Source of the DNA: Accumulibacter sp.
GTDB lineage: Bacteria > Pseudomonadota > Gammaproteobacteria > Burkholderiales > Rhodocyclaceae
Direction of reading: 5' to 3'
Assembly: GCA_031284185.1 (NCBI GenBank)
Contig: JAITAJ010000044.1
Location: 1 to 14,209 of the forward strand
Length of the DNA stretch: 14,209 bases
The position numbers and the translations under genes were made by a program. The notes below the pieces were generated by a model, which saw nothing but the letters and a program-made list of their open reading frames with translations, made no database searches and was not told the DNA's origin. Shown here one piece after another: positions 14,116 through 14,209 of the stretch; position 1 is the first letter of the stretch, and each line of letters starts with the position of its first letter.

Positions 14116-14209
14116 CTGTCCTCTGATTCCGTGTGTCCGAGCCTTGCCGCGACCGCCGCCGCGCGCGCGGCGTGCAGACGTCCGGGGATGTCCTTTTCGC
14201 GCGCGCAGG
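14116..14209 (-). repeat. cca: Right arm: inverted copy of the cca 3' end, cut by the window edge
   Basis: Exact reverse complement of 13673-13766. Read on the minus strand it encodes the last residues of Cca up to ESED. It then continues into different heptads (AGAAGAGAGAGGACAG), so a second copy would have a different and longer repeat-encoded tail, reaching the TGA at about 14028-14030. Either this is a true inverted duplication or it marks a fold-back assembly join at a contig end. The sequence alone cannot decide. Confidence 0.9.

Larger units (their letters stand above)
13757..14126. repeat. Interspersed palindromic repeat, locus D (two units head to head)
   Basis: Two full units are present. 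D1 (about 13790-13892) reads GCGGCGCTGTCGCGCCGG, ATAAGATGG, palindrome, CTCCCTC, GGCGC-AACA-GCGCC. D2 (about 13925-14040) carries the same asymmetric markers in opposite order (GGGGGAGGGAG first, CATCTTATCC last), so D2 is an inverted copy of D1. They differ inside the palindrome loop and at scattered positions. Heptads flank both, and a long degenerate array (TCTGTYY with TCTGAAAC variants) runs from about 14032 to 14125. The cca stop codon lies within it. Confidence 0.92.

Overview
The window looks like chromosomal DNA of a GC-rich betaproteobacterium, possibly of the Rhodocyclales. That placement is inferred from the Bug/TctC-type transporter, a GlpR that reads like betaproteobacterial GlpR throughout, and the GC-rich codon use; no rRNA or other marker is present to confirm it. 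All ten protein genes look intact and belong to known families. None is a mobile-element gene and no tRNA or rRNA is visible.

Layout, left to right. (1) 1-238: interspersed repeat locus A. (2) 251-3551: a tripartite tricarboxylate transporter operon tctC-tctB-tctA with a good sigma70-type promoter (251-279), an internal terminator-like hairpin after tctC, and a GTGA overlap between tctB and tctA. (3) 3513-3735: repeat locus B. (4) 3785-4612: glpR, a DeoR-family repressor. (5) 4729-5892: a membrane-anchored metallophosphoesterase. (6) 6110-8607: htpG (Hsp90) behind a consensus-like sigma32 promoter, with a hypoxanthine/uracil-type DNA glycosylase gene coupled by an ATGA overlap. (7) 8587-9006: repeat locus C, three tandem cores between convergent genes. 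(8) 8985-9620 (minus): 5-formyltetrahydrofolate cyclo-ligase, divergent from (9) 9664-11586: soluble lytic transglycosylase slt. (10) 11899-12519: a glutathione S-transferase, followed closely by (11) 12538-13779: cca, the tRNA nucleotidyltransferase. (12) 13757-14126: repeat locus D, followed by a perfect inverted copy of the cca 3' end that runs to the window edge.

The most unusual content is the repeat family at loci A-D. Each unit has a purine-rich heptad array (RRACAGA), a small GC hairpin, a central A-tract/T-tract palindrome resembling a bidirectional intrinsic terminator, a second GC hairpin, and the heptads again in inverted orientation (TCTGTYY). There are seven full central palindromes plus one cut off at the left edge. 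Loci B, C and D lie exactly at the 3' ends of genes, and the four adjoining genes (tctA, the glycosylase gene, the cyclo-ligase gene, cca) take their stop codons and last few residues from repeat sequence. I suggest a family of gene-end repeats that act as two-way terminators and keep rewriting C-termini. I do not recognise the family by name.
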